Below, in pieces: positions 1-12,300 of a stretch of DNA of 64,000 bases. Location of the stretch: NCBI GenBank assembly GCA_013398615.1, contig VZSR01001685.1:32977077-33041076 (forward strand). Reading direction: 5' to 3'. How positions within the stretch are numbered: position 1 is the first letter of the stretch; each line of letters opens with the position of its first letter. The translations under genes and the position numbers were made by a program. Below the pieces are notes generated by a model. That model did no database searches and was not told the origin of the DNA. It saw nothing but the letters and a program-made list of their open reading frames with translations. The stretch comes from Brachypodius melanocephalos (taxonomy: Eukaryota; Chordata; Aves; Passeriformes; Pycnonotidae).

Positions 1-504
1 AGCACAAAGTAGAGGTTTTTACAGACTATTCTCTTTTTCCTCCTCATTAGCCTGCCAACTTCCTCTCTCAGCCCATGCTAAGGTCAAGAAACACTTTGTG
101 AGAGCACCAATATAATACAAAATCTCTCACAGTGTCTCTGTATTCCTCAAGACTTCTGAGACACAAGAGAACTTGACAGAGCACGAATATGTTGCTGGTG
201 GATCTGTTTTTGATATTTGGCTGTGAGGGATGTAATAGTGGGGTATCTATATAAGCTATAATTCAATGAACTGAGAGCTTTATTTCTGCAGGGGGCAGTT
301 AGGTAGCCTAGTGCTTTCTAATCCCGTTTTACTTAATTAAATTATTCCTGTTGGCTGGGTGGAAAGATGTGCTACCCTGTGACTACCACATGATGAAAGG
401 AGACATCAGTAGTGTACATGACTCTTTCCTCAGACTCCATCAGAGCTAGGGCTTCTGTGGTTCCTCTGGAAGAGAATTAGCATACTTCTTATTGAAATGA
501 TTTT

Positions 505-550
505 GGGATTTGGGGTTTTTTTTTGTGGTGTGTGGGTTTTTTTTGTCTCA
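505..550. repeat. G/T-rich low-complexity tract
   Basis: Runs of T8-T9 alternate with short G-runs (TTTGGGG, GTGTGTGGG). It is simple sequence with no further structure. Confidence 0.7.
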
Positions 551-3500
551 TATCCAGCTGCATCGATTTCCTGATTACAAGAATCAAATTGTTTAGTTAT
601 CTGTAATGTGCATAGACTTTTGTGAATCTTTACAAAGGTTTTGCTGTTAGGCTAAGAATGGTTTATTGCAGCACCTGCAATTCCCATAATCCTGAGTTGT
701 TAATGAACTGAACAACTTTTCCTCCTTCTTAGCATGAGAAACACTTCTCATGATCTTACTCATGAAAAGATTGCATTGGGGTCCTCTCATAATTTTTCTT
801 GAGTTTCTGCCATTGGAGGAGGGAGTCCATAAGCAGCAGCATCTGGCAGAACATCTGCACCAAGTCCCTGCTGACATCCCGAGATCTGTCTGCCCAGGCT
901 CACTCCTCCCTTCATACAGAACTTGACAGATCATGTACCCCACTGCCAGACAACCTCAGCAAATGCTTCTCTCTCCAAGGGAGGCAGTGTCAGTTTTTCA
1001 GTGTGTTTTTCCTGTGTTAGCTCATTGCTCACCTGATGGAAGACTACTCAGACTCTTTTCAAACTGCTAGGCTCTCCAGAAGGAACCTGGTGAAGAACCT
1101 TAATCTAAGCTAGCTGGAAAGCCTGATCTAGGTGCACAGATCAAATCTAGCCTTCTCCAGACCAATGACCAAGGAGTTTTAATTCTTTACAAATGACAGG
1201 AAAACTAAGTAACTAATCTAAATGTCAATGAGCGGATGTGACAGGTCTGCTCCTGAAGGCTTTGCAAGGAAGCAGCAAGGAAGTGCTGAAGGTCCTCAGG
1301 CAGCTCCATAGCTGTTTGGCTGAAATCCAGTTATATATTTTTTTGTTATTCTACATCACTTTGAGTTACACATTATTGTAAATACCCTCTGGTAGACCCT
1401 TTCAAAGCAATTGAGTAACTCAATGTTTAACAAAGATACATTAATTTTCTTGTTTAAGTTCTGGGAAATACAAGATCATTTTTCATTCTGAGTTGGCAAT
1501 GACAATCCTTAAACTAGTGGTGGAATAATAGCTTTGTGGAAATTATTCTAGAGATCTGTACTGTAAGGAATGGTGAATCAATGAAATCTTCCTTTCTGTA
1601 TTTATATTATCTTTTAAATTGAACATGTTTGATGCCTATGCACAACTCCCGTGCTGCAGGAATGATTCTTATTTCCAAATGCCCTTGCTCATGGGGAACA
1701 TTTTTTCTTTTTTCTATCTGTAAAAAACGTATAAAACAGAGTCTTTTTCTGTAGATAGGAATTAATTTAGTAAAAGATAGCTCTTCCATGTATAGGAGCC
1801 TAATACAGTGTGGAAGAAACAGTTGCCACTGTGGGTTTGAGGGTGCTACATTCAGAAGCAAAGTGGGCTGCCTCAGATGTGCTGCCTCTCCATCATCCCC
1901 TAACACTGACATAAGCCCAGTCGCTGCCGTGTGTACAGGAGAGGTTGAATAATGCATGGGAACAGTCTCTTGAGCATTTATTTTAGTCCTTTCATTTGTC
2001 CTTCAGGCATTTCCCACTCCATCCTGACAGCAACTTGAGAATTTCCTAAGACAGAAGATAAAACCCACTGACAAGGAAAAATTTCAAAACCATTGCTCTT
2101 GTTGGAGTCATACATCTGATATTTCTGAGGAAGATTTATCAAATTTCATCATCGCAGTCTTTAGAAAAAGTCATACATACTACACATAATTCTTATTTTG
2201 AGGTAACTCTTGACCAAAGGGAAGTAATTATCATTCTGTAACATTTCAGATGAGAGGTTATATTTGATCGAACTGTATCACTGAAAAATAAAGGCCACTC
2301 TTCTATTAATTAAAGGCAGCTGATGATCAGTTTATGAGAAAATGAAAATTTCAGATGCATTCTCATGAATAACATAGTCATGTTTGTAACTTATTTTAAT
2401 GTGAACTCAGAAGCCTCCATGTATAAGTGCAAGGACTGTCATAAAATTCACAAAAACAGGCTGCTCTTCAAAATGAACATTTATACAGTGTACTGGGAGA
2501 ATGCCCCCATATATATTACCTAACTTTAAATTAATTTGTGGCTTTGGTAATGATCTACAAAAAGCCTCTCTACTCTTTTCTGTTTAGTGCATCCTGTTAT
2601 TACTGGAGCAGAAGAGATAGAGAGGAACAAAGGCAGAATACTGCCTGAGAAGAATAGTTCAAGACAGACTATGATTAATAAGCAGATAAACATAAACGTG
2701 ATCACCTGCAGTCATGAGCTCTTTAGGGCAGCAAAAATCCATGACACTGCTGTTAAAACAGCCTTGCCTTAAGTAGACAGGCATAGTACCTTAGCTCATC
2801 TTAAGTTGAAGGAAGTCATCAAAAGGGAAGTAGGGAGAAACCTGAGTTTCACCATGCTTGCAGCTCTAAAGGTTCCTCAGGCAGGAAAGGCTACATAAAG
2901 CTGCCCTGAATTCAATTTGCTGTCCTAGCCAAAACAGAAAAGGTTTTACTACATTAAACAACAATAGTGACTTGAGGCCTCTTCAGCTTCAGCCAGGTGA
3001 GATCACGGAGATGGCAGGTGACTCCCCAGCACGTCCTTGCAAAAGGATAAGGCAGCAGGCATGAGTGTGGCATTCTTTGACTGGATAGGAGTCCCGCAGA
3101 CAGTAAGAAAAACTACACAGAACAGTTTCAAAAGGACAACAAAAGACAATTCTTCTGGCACCTTCCCAAGAACCTAATAGATAAAAGTGAAAAGGCTGAA
3201 TGTTTGAGCTTCTATTTACTTGTGGTAACAAATCAGGCACCAGTAATGGTAGGAGACTCACCCTGTAGGTTATGCTCTGCTCTATTCTTTTTGTAGCTTG
3301 TCCAAAGCAATCCAGGACTGCAGTCCTACTGTAAACACCAGCAGCTCCCCACTGAGCAGGAGAGATGCTTTAGGAGTGCAGAATCAGCAAAAAGGCTCCC
3401 CTGCCTTTGCCCTCCACATCCCTCCTCTCTGCTAATAGTCTCACAGAGAAGGTGCCTCTAGAGAAATGTGGACATTGCCCATATCAGAACATTTACATTT

Positions 3501-5160
3501 AACTCTGTGACAGACACACAAAGCTACTCTAGCTTGGCATAATGTGACTTTTTTACACATGAAGGCAGCAGCAACTACTATGGCTTATGCTTTGTGTAAA
3601 TTCCCAAAACTTGTTTCTTTCTTACTGAAATAAATGACCCACTGGTCCAAGAAGCAGCTGCTTTGCTCCAGACACCTTTATCTCCTTGTGGCCCTTTTAT
3701 CATCCTGTGAAAAAGAAGAAGTTGTAGCTCTGACTTGGTATCAGACTTAGCTCTTCTTGACCAACATGATGAGTTGTGAGGTGGTTGGCTCCTGGAAGAA
3801 CTGGCCATTTTGCTTCGATTTTCTTCCAGTCTTGTTTCTGGAGGAAGTGTGATAGAACAATGACATCGGTTTGTCACCAAACTCCAAACTCCATACTCAC
3901 CTCCTGTGGCTGTACTGTTTTGAATTTCTACGATATCTTTGTGAAATAGCAAAAAGAGTATGAAAGATCTTTATGTTGCTCAGTTCTTCCATGGTTCAGC
4001 AAAACTAATCTCTTTGCAGCTCATATTTGTAACGGACGTGCACATACACTTTTTAAGGAGAGTTTGGGCAAGGCATGAACTGTGGTCCAGGGGGGACAGC
4101 TTTGCTATGCTGTATGTAGCTATGGAGAATAAGAAAAAAAAAAATCAAGCCTATTGATTGACTAGTCAGTTATTTATTTGTTTTTAACATGCAAAACCAG
4201 TACAACAATCAAGGGAGCTAGAAAATATGTAGCACTGAAAAAAGTATTCATGCAGAATGAGTATTGTACTTGAACTATCCTCCACAATCATCAGATAGTC
4301 TGTCCCAATATTTATAGTTCATCATTACAACTGCCAAAACTGGCAACCACCAGGATTGTTGTCTCAATTAAGGACAGTAAACAGATTGTCCCATTTTTTT
4401 AATGAAAAAATCTAAAATGTAATACTTCACAGTTTAACATGTTTATTCATTTAAACGAGCTAAAAAATAGTGGTGTGACATCTGCTTGAGAGACATTGGT
4501 ACCTAACATTTTGGCTGTCTCCCCACTAATTTGATTGTGATTAAGGGGGGATAAAAGGATGAGCAGAGGATTCTGTCAATTAAATGAACAGATAAACTGC
4601 AAAAAACTATTTTTTCACTCTTGGAAATGTGTAGAAAGAAATACATCTACAAAAATGCATTACAGAAAACGAAGAGGATGATGGGGAAAAGTACTGCAAA
4701 ATATCTGTCGGCTCTTTCAGAGAAAAATATTGTAAGCATAAGATCACAGATAATTGCTGCCAATTTATTCATCTTACGGCTTCACTTCCCGAAGTGCAGG
4801 CATAATCCACTGTAAAATCTTTTAGGATGCAGTTCCAACATCACATTTCTGCTGTCTTATTGATGTGCCATATTGTTATTTTCTTAGTCATAAGCACCAC
4901 TAATTACTATGCTACTGTAAGTAGAACTTGAAATGTGATCAAGATCTGTAGTATCTTTTTTGTTGGCAGTCTAACTTGCCTACTCTGCTTTTCAGTTCTT
5001 TTACAGAGAATCTCCTGAATGCATTTGACCTTCACTAACTGGCTCAGTTGTGCCTTACAGGGACAATCCCTTATCAATCATCACTCTACTGGGAGCTCCT
5101 AGCAGCATTTTCCTTCTAAAAATGGCAGCATTCAAAAGTTGGCCCCAAGTCAGCAGATGA

Positions 5161-5195
5161 GCCTCTTCCATGGTAGGAACTTTCATGGAAGAGGC
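5161..5195. repeat. perfect 12-bp inverted repeat (hairpin)
   Basis: GCCTCTTCCATG at 5161-5172 is the exact reverse complement of CATGGAAGAGGC at 5184-5195, around an 11-nt loop. The stem is GC-balanced, unlike the AT-rich surroundings. No target-site duplication or terminal-repeat family is apparent. Confidence 0.85.
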
Positions 5196-6326
5196 ATTAA
5201 CAGTCTTGTAGGGCTTTCACTGTGCCTTCCTTTAGTGGAGTTGTTCAAAACCTATGTTTTCAAACAAAACTTTTAGGTCAGCTGCTCTAGAGGACACCTA
5301 AGAGGACACCAAACAGGTGAGTTTGCTCGTGTTGTAGCTACCTGCAGTTAGGTGTTGCAGCCTAGTCTCCCAGGCTACATGTCCTGCTACAGACCTGCTG
5401 CAGCTGGACTGATGCATGGAAGGAGCTGATTCTGAATCACATGATGTCTACTATATGATATGCAACAGTGAACTTTAACTACAGCATTCTTCAAGAAAAG
5501 TTTAAATGTACCTCTAGGGTCTATTAGGGAAATGCTTAACCAGCCTCCTAACCTTCCAGTAAAATATGTTTATGGACTCTAGTAGTAGAGCTAGAGCCTT
5601 TCCTTGGCAATGTTCACTAGAAGCACCAGTAAAAGTACTAGACTGGGGCTTCTGTCCTGAGATGGTTTACATGATGGTTCTGCTTTTGAAGAATTAAAGA
5701 GAAAAGGAAAACAACCTAGGAAGATCTACCGAGCAAAATCACTGCTAGAAGATTGTTATGGCTTCCTAGTCAGAGATTCTTCAGACAGGACATCTGCTCC
5801 CACCCACAGCACAAGCACTCAGTATAGGCATCTCCTCCACAACCTCTGCTAGAAATAAATTCAGTTTACGCCAAGAGTAGAGGGCAACTACTGATGTCTA
5901 CCTTTTCCTTCAGGTAAATATCTTTAAAAAACCTCATTAAGCAGGTTTGCTGTGTAAGTTATTTGATCAGCAATCCTTCTTTGAAACAAGCATATAAAAT
6001 TACTAACTTTATAATAAAAAAGTCTTCTACAACTGAAGTGATAGAGCTGCATGGATCAACTCCAGAAAGAGATGTGCTCTATTAGTACTCCATAGGATGC
6101 CAAAAGAAGTTCTCTTCATTGTCTTTTAAGTACTCATAGGCCACATTTAGTTTTAATATGAGTTTAGCAGCTAGAACTGCCTAAAGTAATCCAGATATTC
6201 TGAAACTCACATCAGTGGTTACTTTTGAACATTGTGCTGTTTAGATTGCTTTAACATCCTTTCAAATGTATACATAATTCAGTGTGTTCAACATGAATAA
6301 GAGAACCAAAATAGAAAAAGAAGTCA

Positions 6327-6332
6327 TTTATT
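6327..6332 (-). promoter_or_regulatory. candidate poly(A) signal AATAAA
   Basis: Forward TTTATT gives AATAAA on the minus strand about 2.9 kb past the TRIQK stop. T-rich and GTTCTC/GTTG words follow downstream on that strand. This is a second plausible end of the gene; the hexamer alone is weak evidence in AT-rich DNA. Confidence 0.25.
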
Positions 6333-6563
6333 AATAAAATAGACACCGAGCAACTCATACAAAGATATATGGTCCAAAATCCAAGGCATATTTCAATCTC
6401 AGATATAATTAAGGGCAAAATAAGCCACATGTCCCATTAGGAATTATTGTACTGATAAGACGTGTATTTGCTGCAATATTTACCATGTATTTCTATGTAC
6501 AATGAACAGAAGTCTACCCAGTCTAAGCAAAAAGAAATTTTCCTGTTACATGAGAATATCCTT

Positions 6564-6880
6564 CTAGTACCTGAAGGGAGCCTACAAAAAAGATGGACTT
6601 TTTACAAGAACACGTAGTGACAGCATAAGAGGGAGTTGATTCATACTAAAAGTGAGTAAGTTTAGATTAGACATTAAAAAAACATTTTTTATTCTGAGGA
6701 TGGTGAGACACTGGAACAGGTAGCCCAGGGAAGCTATGGATGCCCCGTTTCTGGAGGTGTTTGAGACCAGGATGGGGCTTTGAGCCCTAGTAGGTGTCTC
6801 TACCCATGGCAGAGGTTTTGGAACTAGATGATCTTTTGCATCCCTTCTAACCCAAGCCATTCAATGATTTCATGATTCTA
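6564..6880 (+). mobile_element. CR1 LINE, 5'-truncated 3' end
   Basis: The sequence follows the avian CR1 3' region in order: CTGAAGGGAGCCTAC, then GTTTAGATTAGACATTA, then GGTGAGACACTGGAACAGG, then GGATGCCCC, then GGAACTAGATGATCTTT, and an end close to ATGATTTCATGATTCT. It retains only the last ~320 bases of the element, as is usual for CR1. Scattered substitutions indicate an old copy. It is antisense to TRIQK. Confidence 0.93.
6688..6693 (-). promoter_or_regulatory. candidate poly(A) signal AATAAA inside a CR1 copy
   Basis: Forward TTTATT gives AATAAA on the minus strand about 2.55 kb after the TRIQK stop. A T-rich stretch (GTTTTTTTAATGTC) follows on the minus strand. It is the first canonical hexamer met downstream of the stop, and it lies in antisense CR1 sequence. 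Use is not shown. Confidence 0.25.
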
Positions 6881-6991
6881 CAATCTTTTTCATACAAATG
6901 AAAATACCTAATCCAAACAAAGCCAATAGACAAACTGCAAACTGTGGGCAATATGGATTGATAAGCCACACATTGGGGAGGCTAAAAGAAT

Positions 6992-7014
6992 CACATACAC
7001 ACACACACACACAC
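6992..7014. repeat. (CA)n microsatellite
   Basis: A dinucleotide repeat of about eleven CA units with one early T interruption (CACATACACAC...). It is likely length-polymorphic. Confidence 0.9.
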
Positions 7015-8721
7015 TTCAGACCTCGTCTGATTCATAGTCATGGGAAATGGAATATTCCTGTTTTTTAACACAACCAACAGAGAGCACAGGTTACAAGATG
7101 ACCTGCATGAAGGGAGTAACTACACATCTTTCTCGGACCATACATGACCCAGAGAGCTATATGCTGACATTAAGGAAGGAATCCTTCCAGCATGTTATGG
7201 AACATGAGAACTGCTAATGTAAAAGAACAGGAGAGGTCTGCAGCTTCTGTGACATGTGGTTGGGTGCTGGTGAAGTGAAAGCCATGTCACATCCAAGGAG
7301 ACAGCTTGTAATATGCTTTTCCCTCCACTGGAAGTTGGGCCACGTGTCAGATAACCATAAATTCAACAAGTTTGCAAGGTCATGTGTGCAACTAGCAGCA
7401 GACACATGCATGTCACATGCATGCATAAATGTTAGGATTTTGTGTCTGTAACAGTCATAATTAGAAAATGAGATGTATTTGCATATATACGTTTCTCTTT
7501 CACATATTTTTCGGAAGACTGTTGTACTCTGAATTTCTAGAGGAGTTGTTTTGCATGGCATAAAATGAATGAAGATTATGACACATATGAAGTGGATCCT
7601 TAGAGACTCATAATGTATATGGTCATGGTTACTGTATGTTTTAAAAATTAACTGTATTGATCCAAGTTTCTTAAGTGGTGATAATGGGACTCTGTCAATT
7701 TAAAAGAAATATATTTTCCATTATAATATTTGCTGTGATTTGTATCCATTTGTCTTCAAAATCACTGTAAGACATCTTAGGCATCTCAGGACCAAGACAG
7801 TAAATACCTCAGCTGTAATTAAACCTAACATTCAGCTCTGAAATTTATGTCAAAGGCAAAACCAAGCAAGTTCACTAACTGTAGAATTACAAAAATTTTT
7901 TTCTGAAAGCCAGTCTGCCTAAATTTCCTTGCCACATTCAGCACCAATGGCTCTAGGTGTTCTTGACACCAAACTGAATCAGAACTGAATCTCAGTCAGA
8001 GAAAGACTGACCACATTTTTAAGAGGATCAAATCTGAGTCTTTACATCCATAAGTTCAGTTATATGCCAAACTCAAAGCAGAACAGGATAAAGCCAGAAT
8101 TTTAAAGCTTCCTGCAGCTGCTCTGACACACCAAATTCTTTGGCTATCAAAAGGAACAAAAATGCCATCTACAGTGCCTAATTTGAAAGGTACTTTGCAA
8201 GAACTGAAGGATATAATGGAGCCAAGATTTATAGTTATTAGTACACCAGGGAAAAAAAAGTGTTTTCTTATTACTTACAGCCTCTCACATTAGTTTGATG
8301 ATTAAAATGATTGTATAGCTGGAAAGGCATGTTTTTATACAACATGCCCCTAACAGGTAGAGCAAGTTGATACCAAAACCGTCAGAAAGAACATCATTAA
8401 AATACAATTTTGACTTTATATTAATAGTAGACCAATACACTAATTAAAACCAACATCGACTAAACTTTCTATTTACACTAGTTCAGACAGCACAGGAGGC
8501 AAAGAACTGTGTTTCAGAAGCATATGCGAATGTTAGAGCTTCTGTCATCCAGGTGCCATTTCTAACAGAACACATGTGTGCTGAACAGTTGGCAAAGAAT
8601 GAAAAAGATTACTGCAGATATATGGGCACACAGAATCTGGAATGACAGAAAATTAAGTCCATATAGAAGGTGACAGACTGCTTGTAAGAAGATATTTTTT
8701 TCCTACAGTTTCTTCCATCTT

Positions 8722-8743
8722 CATGCATGTGCACACATGCACA
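8722..8743. repeat. alternating purine-pyrimidine palindrome
   Basis: Twenty-two bases alternate strictly between pyrimidine and purine. Within them TGCATGTG (8724-8731) and CACATGCA (8734-8741) are reverse complements around a 2-nt centre. Such DNA can adopt Z-form or a cruciform. On the TRIQK sense strand it contains GCATG words. Confidence 0.75.
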
Positions 8744-9240
8744 AGAAAGATTAAAAGGTAGAGAAAGGACGAGGGGGTTTTGATATATTTTAAACACGAA
8801 TGAAGAAAAGACTTTCTATTTGGTATTTCTGCTTTCTTTTCAGAAAGGAACAGATAACTAATTTGGTTATTAGGAAGCTCTGATTCCTAAATTTGGTCGA
8901 GGCAGATACTCCTTCTGTGAAGTCAGCATCAATACCCATGATAATAATAGCACCTGTCTTTTGACATCAAAGTTCTCTGCCTGAGAAAAAAATAATGTAA
9001 ACAATAAACTTCATGTATTGTACTGTTGCTCCTGGCTTTGGTGTTACACAGATACACTTGGCCAGGCACAAATGTTCTTATTTTGGAGACTTGGAATGTG
9101 ACAGACATATTGCAAAACTTTCTTATGAATTTGGACTGCAAGAAATGGCATCGTTTACTGTCTTACAGCGAAGGGACTGTGTGTTTCTATGTAGTCATGT
9201 TGAAGCTGAAGAAATCTTGATGACAGATTCATTGCATCTA

Positions 9241-9354
9241 CTAATTTTCATCTGGATCCAGATCAAGGTCAACTTCATTGGAAACATTAAGATAAAAAAA
9301 AGCATAGAAAGCCAACAAAAATACCAGTATAGCTGCAAGGACAAGGGCAACTTC
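9241..9354 (-). CDS. TRIQK: TRIQK terminal coding exon (membrane helix, acidic tail, stop)
   Basis: The acceptor is a pyrimidine-rich tract ending TTTTCTACAG (9364..9355 read on the minus strand). The exon then reads 37 codons and a TAG (forward CTA at 9241-9243). It starts EVALVLAAILVFLLAFYAFF, a 20-residue hydrophobic segment typical of a single-pass helix, and continues into YLNVSNEVDLDL and an acidic end PDEN. The NVS triplet is a formal N-glycosylation sequon just after the helix; use depends on topology and is not shown. The forward-strand ORF over the same bases is a shadow. Confidence 0.95.
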   Translation of the reverse strand, partial: EVALVLAAILVFLLAFYAFFYLNVSNEVDLDLDPDEN

Positions 9355-12300
9355 CTGTAGAAAAAAAAGAAAACAAAAACCTGTTAGGAATAATACCATA
9401 TTTTCAGATTAATCAGGAATAAATATTATTTCCCTTCTACAATGCACATCAAAATAACATTAGACATATATAACTGCATAAGGCATTGATGCTTTAATGA
9501 TTTCACTATTGTGGTTACCATTTCAAATGTTGTAGAATCCATTCACTTAAAGATTTTGGTGAGGCTGATATACCATCGGAAAAAGGATATTTAGCTTAAA
9601 AATCTTTAGTCTTACCTAGAAATAGGAGCTTTGTATCTTTTTACTATCCTATCCCTTTTTTTTTAAAGGAAAAGACAGAATTCACAAACCACAGTTTTGA
9701 ACACAAATTTAAGTTATGAATTTACACTGTGAATTTTGATGTTTTCTAGCAATATGTTTCTGCTTTTTGCCAACAAATTTGTAATTTTTTAATGAAGCAA
9801 ACACAGTATGGTGGAAGTCAATGAAAATTGCTACCTCTACCTCCCAACCTCCTGGCATGCAATACAATATGGAACTACAAACTCCGTCAGAATTGGATGA
9901 AACTTTCCTTCCTTCCGCTCTGCAATAAGGCAAAAAGCACAACAATTTGCACTTGCCTCTCTTCCCATAAAACATTGCAATTTGCTGCATTTTCCTTAAT
10001 TAACAAAAAAGAGACTTCCAAAGTATACATGATTTATAGCAGCTTTCAGAAGCAGAAAAATGTTTTTATACTACACATTATACTCATTATGTGACTGCCT
10101 ATCATTATAAGGCTGGACTCTGTAAAATATAATCATAGTATTATCATCCTCTTTATATTTCTTTTATTATATTTATTTATTATATTTATTTTATTTCTTT
10201 ACATAGCTCTTATTTCCTATATTTCTTTCCTTTTTAATTCTTTCAAAGAACCATATTTCACATTTTAAAGTTTTTATTTTTCTGTAAGGCACAGCACACT
10301 TCCTATAGTGTTGACTCTCATTTTGCTAGACAATAAAACATGAAAGATAAATTTGAGAAAAATCCTCATATCCCTTCAGCTCACGGAAAGTATGACTCTA
10401 TAACTAACAACATCTACTGCTTGACTCCTGATCATTGTGATGAAATTTTATAACTGTGCACTTGAGATGCTCCAAAGGTTAGTCTGTACCTCCAAACCCC
10501 ACTCTCCCTCTAAGGAAAGAAGCAAAACTTCCCCTCCAATTCTCAGCTTCATGTTAAGCTATAAAACAATTGCATCAGAACAATCCCAATGTACATTTAA
10601 AATGAGAGAAGAAGAAAAGTTCAGTGATTTTATAACAACTGATCTGAATTGGTACAGAAGATGTCACATCAAACCTACTCTGTCAATGGGGCTTAAAGGA
10701 GATGCGTACACTGAACCAAGACAAGAAGACACCATTTACTGTCCAAGGACAGAATCCGTCCATCTTTGGTGTAAGATTCATTGTGTTCTCTAAGAGAGGC
10801 CAAGTGAATTTTTCCCAAAAATGACCATTTCTCCTCTTAGACTAGAAGGGAGTGCACGTGGTACCTCTTGTGTGCACTGTGAGATTAATCCTACCCAGCA
10901 TCTCTAGGTTGGTGGTAGTTTTGTGACCAGCACTGTCCACTGACATGAAGGAGTTAAAAATGTGCATTTCATTTTTTAAAGTCTAGCCCATAATCTGGCA
11001 TTCTTCTATAGAACAGCATTTAATTTGCATTTACATGAATGCATTATATAGTTTATCAGAATGTTGGATCAATAATTCAACATATGCCATCTAATAAATT
11101 TTGAAATACTACTGCCTAGTTGGCATATGTTCTATAGGAGCATATTCTTTATTCTATAGAAATCTTTGCTTTATATTTTATATGGATGATTGAGATGTAC
11201 TTTAAATTTGTTTTACCACATTAAAATTACTCCTGCAAATTTGCTGAGGCTGTTGGCTACAGATTTCAACTACATTTTCCTTTTAGAATTATACCATCCC
11301 CTTAACTTTATCCTCCTGATTTTGTGATTTAATTTAAAAAAAAAAGTCCATCTAATTCACTCAAAGGAAAGTGATTTTTTCTTTGTTGCAGTTGCAACAC
11401 GTCAGTATCTTGCAAAAGGGCATGGCAGCATCAGACAGGTTTCATTTATTTCCTTGTATCCACAGCTGTGCTCCCAGACCCATCTGGCCACATAGCTACT
11501 AATCTTAAGAGGATGTAATAAACAAGTGACATACAACTGCAGGCTCCATCTGCTCAGGAGAGTGGACAACAAAACCCTACAATGCAGGCACCGTTCACAC
11601 TTGACACAGAGAGCAAATTCATTCCAGTATTAAAAAGTTTTTCCCTTGTTTGGATGCCACAATTCCCACGCTTTCTGCTTTACAATAGGTTTACCTTTCC
11701 CCTCCCTTCTCCCCAGTCACCCTTATGAAATGCTGTGGGTAGCAGCAGCAATCTTTTCAGGTACCTTTGCATTAAAAATTTGTTTCAAAGCAAGTGGAAT
11801 TGGGAAAATCTTGAGTTTTATTCTCAGGCTGCTCAGTAACTGCTTGACAGAAGCAGTCCTCTGCCTAAGTTTCACAATGAGTAGCACTGTGATAACAATA
11901 CTATTTTCCTTGCACATTAGGAACTGGGCCATTTCCTATTTCCTTAACCATTAGGAACTGGGTGCGTGGATCAGTATTTATTACCCCTGGGAATGAAAAG
12001 TCTTACTAAAACTTCAGGTTTGAAAATTACACAAGAACCTTAATTTTGAATTACTGAAAAAGGCAGAGTAACAAAAATCTAAAATAAATGGCCTTACAAA
12101 GGACATCTGGCTCTCAGCTAGGGATATGCAGTCTCTTAAGAACTGCATCCAGTTTATGAACTTTATTATAAACATAAATTTTGCAAGGTAAAGAGCAAAT
12201 GAGATGCTACACCACTGTACTGTGTTTGCAACAAATATATTGTCATTTTAATTTGTTTTATACTTTTCAGGCTTTGCTATTTGTATTTTAAGTCATGCAT

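Larger units (their letters stand above)
1..6299. other. downstream flank, no gene recognised
   Basis: AT-rich sequence with many stops in all frames. The open frames seen (the longest is 124 codons on the minus strand at 3578-3952) have no recognisable domain or splice context. A G/T-rich tract at 505-550 and a 12-bp perfect inverted repeat at 5161-5195 are the only distinct structures. The stretch 3260-3460 is somewhat GC-richer, but I do not recognise it. Confidence 0.5.
6300..9240 (-). other. TRIQK: candidate TRIQK 3' UTR (extent uncertain)
   Basis: This stretch lies directly downstream of the TRIQK stop codon. No canonical AATAAA occurs on the minus strand between the stop and 6693, so the 3' UTR is either long or ends at a variant hexamer such as the TATAAA complements near 8416 and 8228. 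Two canonical signals lie at 6693..6688 and 6332..6327. The region contains a CR1 tail in antisense orientation, a (CA)n tract and GCATG-rich words. The end point is inference; 3'-end reads would set it. Confidence 0.35.

Noticed and set aside
3578..3952. 124-codon minus-strand open frame
   Set aside because: Downstream of TRIQK, no domain or motif recognised; treated as chance.
9013..9360. 115-codon plus-strand frame over the last TRIQK exon
   Set aside because: Shadow of the real minus-strand exon, whose splice site and protein match are clear.
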